In this document: piece by piece, positions 6,432-9,359 of the stretch | Layout of the letters: every line of letters starts with the position of its first letter | Numbering within the stretch: the first letter of the stretch is position 1 | Origin: Bacillota bacterium | GTDB taxonomy: Bacteria > Bacillota > Clostridia > Lachnospirales > Lachnospiraceae | Direction: 5' to 3' | NCBI GenBank assembly: GCA_017861355.1 | Contig: JAGFXQ010000121.1 | Span: forward strand, 1-9,359 | Length of the DNA: 9,359 bases | Translations under genes and position numbers: made by a program | Notes under the pieces: model-generated | Told to the model about the DNA's origin: nothing | Seen by the model: the letters and a program-made list of their open reading frames with translations, nothing else | The model's database searches: none

Positions 6432-7991
6432 ATGAAAAAGGTAATTTCATATTTATTGATCATTGCTATGCTAGGCACATTTCTTATAGGATGTGGAAAG
6501 CCAGAGGCAACGACAGAGGATACTAAGACTAATGATACAGAAGCTGCTCAGGAGGCTTCTACCGATGGCGCAGCAGGGGAAGAAGTTGGTGCATCAGGTA
6601 AGGACTTTAGTAATCAGGAACCATATACGGTTAAGCTTGTATTACCGGGAACAGCGAAGGTAGAGGATTGTGAAGAAGTATCTGCTTTGGCATCTGCTAT
6701 TCTGGAACCGAAATATAATACAAAGCTTGAAGTAGTGCGTATTGGCTTTGGTACCTATGCACAGGAAGTTAACCTTATGTTCTCTTCCGGTGAAAAGCTG
6801 GATATGCTTTATAATAACCGCGATATCTTCTCGTCTGCGGTTAGTAATGGTCAAATCGTAGAGATCGGTCAGTATATGGATGAATATGCACCTGAGATGA
6901 AGGCACAGATCAGTGCTGATGATTGGGCATGTACTACAATCAATGGTGGTATTTATGCAGTTCCTGCCAATAAGGAAAAGGCGGTAGCATGGGGATTTAC
7001 CTTTGTAAAGTCAATTGCGGATGAGCTTGGTTTTGACTATACCAAGATTAAAACAGAAGAGGATCTTGAACCATTGTTACAGGCAGTAAAGGATAAATAT
7101 CCGGATATGTACCCCGTCATCTCCAATGGAGGAACGATGAACACGATGACAACCAGTGATGATTTGGGATATGATTTCGGCGTATTAGAGGATTGTACCG
7201 ATTCTGCTAATACTACAGTAGTAAACTGGTACGCAACTGACCTTTACCGTGGCATTGTTGAGAGAAGATACGATTGGACTAAAAAGGGATTGATTATGCC
7301 TGATGCACCTTCCAATACAGAGCCTTGGGCAACTATGATTAGCTCAGGTAAAGCATTTGGCCGTTTCTGTAATGTAAAACCGGGTATTGAGGCAGAGCAT
7401 AAAAAAGCAACGGGTATGGAGATGGTTGTAATACCTATGACAGAAGCTTATACAACGACAACTAGACTTGATATTCTATGGTATGTTGCGCATAACAGCG
7501 AAAAACCGGAGAGAACCGTTCAAGTTATGAATGAGATTTATACAAATCCAGAGTTACAGAATATATTAGTAAATGGTGTAGAAGGCAAGCATTATGAGTA
7601 TTCGAATTCAGAGAAGAATATGGTACGCTATCCTGCAGGGGTAGACGGAAGTAATACAGGCTATCCGAGCTATCCATGGGCGTGGTTGAATGAGATGATT
7701 ACACCAGTATGGGAAGGTGCTGCCGTGACACTTTGGGATGAAACAGGAGAGTTTAATAAAACTGCAATTGTATCACCCGGAAAAGGTTTTGGCTGGAACA
7801 ATGAAAGTGTCATTAATGAAGTTACGGCATGTAATAATGTTAGAAATAAATATGCAAATGCTTTGGACTGTGGTGCGGTTGATCCTTCTGTAGCATTGCC
7901 CCAATTCCTGAAAGAACTTGAGGATGCAGGTGTGGACAGAATCATTGCCGAAAAACAAAGACAGCTGGATGAATGGCTGGCTACAAAGTAA
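6432..7991 (+). CDS. Extracellular sugar-binding lipoprotein of an ABC importer (LplA-like, DUF3502-type C-terminus)
   Basis: The 519-residue protein begins with a lipoprotein signal peptide: MKK, a hydrophobic run, and lipobox LIGC with the lipidated Cys21. An acidic, Thr/Ala/Gly-rich linker (about 22-60) would hold the binding domain away from the membrane. The mature part (from PYTVKLVLPG, about residue 64) is a family 1-type solute-binding fold. The C-terminus, with NNVRNKYANALDCGAVDP and AGVDRIIAEKQRQLDEWLA, matches the ending typical of DUF3502 binding proteins of LplA type. These proteins capture oligosaccharides or other carbohydrates outside the cell for LplB/LplC-type permeases, and such permeases follow here. 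AAAGGAGG lies 11 bases before the ATG. Six cysteines beyond the lipidated one are spread through the mature protein. The ligand cannot be deduced; no glycoside hydrolase is in the window to hint at it. Confidence 0.9.
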   Translation: MKKVISYLLIIAMLGTFLIGCGKPEATTEDTKTNDTEAAQEASTDGAAGEEVGASGKDFSNQEPYTVKLVLPGTAKVEDCEEVSALASAILEPKYNTKLEVVRIGFGTYAQEVNLMFSSGEKLDMLYNNRDIFSSAVSNGQIVEIGQYMDEYAPEMKAQISADDWACTTINGGIYAVPANKEKAVAWGFTFVKSIADELGFDYTKIKTEEDLEPLLQAVKDKYPDMYPVISNGGTMNTMTTSDDLGYDFGVLEDCTDSANTTVVNWYATDLYRGIVERRYDWTKKGLIMPDAPSNTEPWATMISSGKAFGRFCNVKPGIEAEHKKATGMEMVVIPMTEAYTTTTRLDILWYVAHNSEKPERTVQVMNEIYTNPELQNILVNGVEGKHYEYSNSEKNMVRYPAGVDGSNTGYPSYPWAWLNEMITPVWEGAAVTLWDETGEFNKTAIVSPGKGFGWNNESVINEVTACNNVRNKYANALDCGAVDPSVALPQFLKELEDAGVDRIIAEKQRQLDEWLATK

Positions 7992-8012
7992 TATTTAGAT
8001 TATAACAGAAGG

Positions 8013-8063
8013 AAAGGGGAGGAAAGCGGTGGGTCTGACACGGTATTCCTCCTTTTTTCTTTT
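8013..8063 (+). terminator. Strong intrinsic terminator or attenuator between binding protein and permease genes
   Basis: AAAGGGGAGGAA (8013-8024) pairs with TTCCTCCTTTTT (8046-8057): seven consecutive Watson-Crick pairs from GGAGGAA/TTCCTCC, then two G-U and three A-U pairs. The T-rich tract continues to 8063. The 21-base loop can form a small inner GTG/CAC stem. It follows the binding-protein stop by about 20 bases. A leaky terminator at this place is a common way to make far more binding protein than permease. I see no convincing second promoter before the permease, so partial read-through is the likely arrangement. Confidence 0.8.
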
Positions 8064-8079
8064 GTATTCACGACAATAG
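8029..8079 (+). CDS. Possible 16-codon peptide frame running through the terminator
   Basis: GTG at 8029 follows GGGGAGG (8016-8022) by 6 bases and opens a 16-codon frame ending in TAG (8077-8079), product MGLTRYSSFFLLYSRQ if GTG is read as Met. The ribosome binding site is itself the left arm of the terminator stem and the frame crosses the right arm and T tract. It may be chance, since terminator arms rich in G and A mimic ribosome binding sites. Confidence 0.2.
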   Translation: MGLTRYSSFFLLYSRQ

Positions 8080-8125
8080 TAAATGAAAGAAGCATACGTT
8101 CTAATGTATCTCTGGAGGATATTGA

Positions 8126-9055
8126 ATGAAACAAAAATTATGGAATATGATAAAAAAATTAAAGAGATATTATCCGCTCTATCTGATGATGCTGCCCGGG
8201 ACTCTATATATCATAATAAATAATTACATACCAATGGCCGGTCTACGGATTGCTTTCAAGCAGTTTAATTATTCCAAAGGCATTTCCGGAAGTAAATTTG
8301 TAGGGTTAAAAAACTTCGAATTTTTATTTAAAACAAAGGATGCGTTCGTAATCACGAGAAACACCTTAGGCTACAATTTGATATTTATCTGCCTGGGGAC
8401 GGTACTTGCGATAACAGTAGCAATTCTATTGAATGATATTCGTAGTATTAAGTTAAAGAAATTATACCAGACAGTAATATTAATTCCGTTTTTAATCTCC
8501 ATCGTAGTGGTTAGTTACCTAGTATATGCTTTCTTGAGCGCGGATTCTGGATTTATTAATAACAGTATTCTGCGTCCATTAGGTCTTGAACCGGTATCAT
8601 GGTATTCGACTCCTACTTTTTGGCCTGTTATCCTGATTATTGTTCACCTATGGAAGGGCTTCGGATATACCAGTATTATATACTTTGCTACTTTGGTGGG
8701 CATTGATCGAGGGTATTTTGAAGCAGCTGCCATTGATGGGGCTTCCAGATGGCAGCAGATAACTAATGTTACACTGCCCTCCTTAAAACCGACGATTATC
8801 ACATTAACACTGATGTCCATTGGACGAATTTTCTATTCAGATTTCGGTTTATTCTATCAGGTTCCAATGAATAGCGGTTTACTTATTGATGTAACCAATA
8901 CAATTGATACCTATGTATACCGTGGATTAATATCCCTCAATAATGTAAGTATGGCATCAGCAGCTGGGTTTTACCAATCCATTGTTGGGTTTATTCTGGT
9001 TTTGACCGCGAATTTTATCGTGAAAAAGGTCAGCGAAGAAAACTCACTGTTTTAG
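8126..9055 (+). CDS. Sugar ABC importer permease, LplB type
   Basis: This 309-residue inner-membrane permease carries about six hydrophobic segments: near residues 18-36, 80-102, 114-138, 165-190, 222-240 and 279-300. The cytoplasmic EAA loop EAAAIDGASRWQQITNVTLP (199-218), which docks the ATPase, is well preserved. The N-terminal KRYYPLYLMMLPG and GLRIAFKQFNYSKGI are typical of the LplB/YteP branch of binding-protein-dependent carbohydrate permeases. It would pair with the permease encoded just downstream and receive substrate from the upstream lipoprotein. GGAGG (8114-8118) lies 7 bases before the ATG. Length is usual for the family and nothing appears damaged. Expression probably depends on read-through of the hairpin at 8013-8063. 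Confidence 0.93.
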   Translation: MKQKLWNMIKKLKRYYPLYLMMLPGTLYIIINNYIPMAGLRIAFKQFNYSKGISGSKFVGLKNFEFLFKTKDAFVITRNTLGYNLIFICLGTVLAITVAILLNDIRSIKLKKLYQTVILIPFLISIVVVSYLVYAFLSADSGFINNSILRPLGLEPVSWYSTPTFWPVILIIVHLWKGFGYTSIIYFATLVGIDRGYFEAAAIDGASRWQQITNVTLPSLKPTIITLTLMSIGRIFYSDFGLFYQVPMNSGLLIDVTNTIDTYVYRGLISLNNVSMASAAGFYQSIVGFILVLTANFIVKKVSEENSLF

Positions 9056-9071
9056 AGAAGGAGGAAATGAA

Positions 9072-9359
9072 ATGGTTGAAAGTAGAAAAGGATTTCAAAT
9101 AATAGCAAACATAGTATTAATCATATTAGGCATATTCTGTCTAACCCCATTTATACTGCTTATGATATCCTCTGTTACGGATGAATTGACTTTAGTTAGA
9201 GATGGATACAGCTTCCTTCCTAAAAAACTTTCTTTTGATGCATATAAATTTTTACTTGTGGATTCTACAAATATTTTAAAAGGCTATGCCATATCTATGG
9301 GTGTAACTTTAGTTGGTACGTTAGCGAATGTGTTCTTAACGGTCTTATTTGCCTACCCT
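9072..9359 (+). CDS. Sugar ABC importer permease, LplC/YtcP type (partial, 3' end off window)
   Basis: The first 96 codons are open to the right edge. The product starts MVESRKGFQIIANIV, with a first transmembrane helix at about residues 10-36 ending in CLTPFILLMISS, then an external stretch containing YSFLPKKLSFDAYKFLL (54-70), and the beginning of the second helix (about 80 onward). This is the normal N-terminal layout of the second permease of LplABC-type importers, where the FxPxxxxxxAYxxLL block is characteristic. AAGGAGG (9058-9064) lies 7 bases before the ATG at 9072. An ATG at 9067 is in another frame and stops after 11 codons. It is 16 bases after the LplB-type gene, clearly in the same operon; the two should form a heterodimeric channel. 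Confidence 0.88.
   Translation, partial: MVESRKGFQIIANIVLIILGIFCLTPFILLMISSVTDELTLVRDGYSFLPKKLSFDAYKFLLVDSTNILKGYAISMGVTLVGTLANVFLTVLFAYP

Noticed and set aside
7670..7958. Minus-strand open frames of 91 and 61 codons
   Set aside because: They are antisense to the conserved C-terminus of the binding protein and have no support.
1..9359. CRISPR arrays, tRNA or rRNA genes, insertion sequences, phage or toxin-antitoxin modules
   Set aside because: I saw no regularly spaced repeats, no tRNA-like cloverleaf, no transposase or integrase motifs and no terminal inverted repeats.

Overview
The window reads as a stretch of chromosome from a low-GC anaerobic Firmicute, most likely Lachnospiraceae or a related Clostridia group (Lachnoclostridium phytofermentans-like). 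The evidence is AT-rich DNA, strong AGGAGG-type ribosome binding sites before nearly every gene, a YesM/YesN two-component pair next to an LplA/LplB/LplC-type sugar transporter, and a PurF-like protein beginning MGGFF, a form I associate with Clostridia. The assignment is by gene content and style, not by a database match.

The left third (1-2715) is on the minus strand. Reading in transcription order, it holds an ADP-ribosylglycohydrolase-family enzyme (2715-1717), a PhnP-like metallo-beta-lactamase-fold phosphodiesterase (1632-805), and, behind its own likely promoter, the N-terminal part of an amidophosphoribosyltransferase-like class II glutamine amidotransferase (638-1, running off the left edge). 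The first two are 84 bases apart and probably form a small operon acting on ADP-ribose or ribose-phosphate type metabolites. The PurF-like protein lacks the catalytic N-terminal cysteine, so its glutaminase domain is probably inactive.

The 271-base divergent region (2716-2986) contains a LacI/cre-like CG-centred site near the ADP-ribosylglycohydrolase gene and two or three tiny open frames, one coding for an apparent membrane-spanning stretch without a start codon. No convincing promoter was found there.

The right two thirds (2987-9359) is on the plus strand. A YesM-type membrane sensor kinase overlaps by ATGA with a YesN-type response regulator carrying an AraC DNA-binding domain. A 122-base gap with inverted repeats leads to an abundant-class lipoprotein sugar-binding protein with a DUF3502-like C-terminus. 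A strong terminator or attenuator hairpin follows, then an LplB-type permease and the first 96 codons of an LplC/YtcP-type permease cut by the right edge. Together this is a sense-and-import cassette: the kinase senses an extracellular ligand, the regulator activates transcription, and the importer takes up a carbohydrate whose identity cannot be read from the sequence. No ATPase gene is present; such importers usually share an MsmX-type ATPase encoded elsewhere.

I see no clearly new multi-gene system. The observations most worth checking are the cysteine-less PurF-like protein, the ADP-ribosylglycohydrolase plus PhnP-like pair, the Lys-to-Gln change in the response regulator receiver, and a 16-codon reading frame that runs through the terminator between the binding protein and permease genes.
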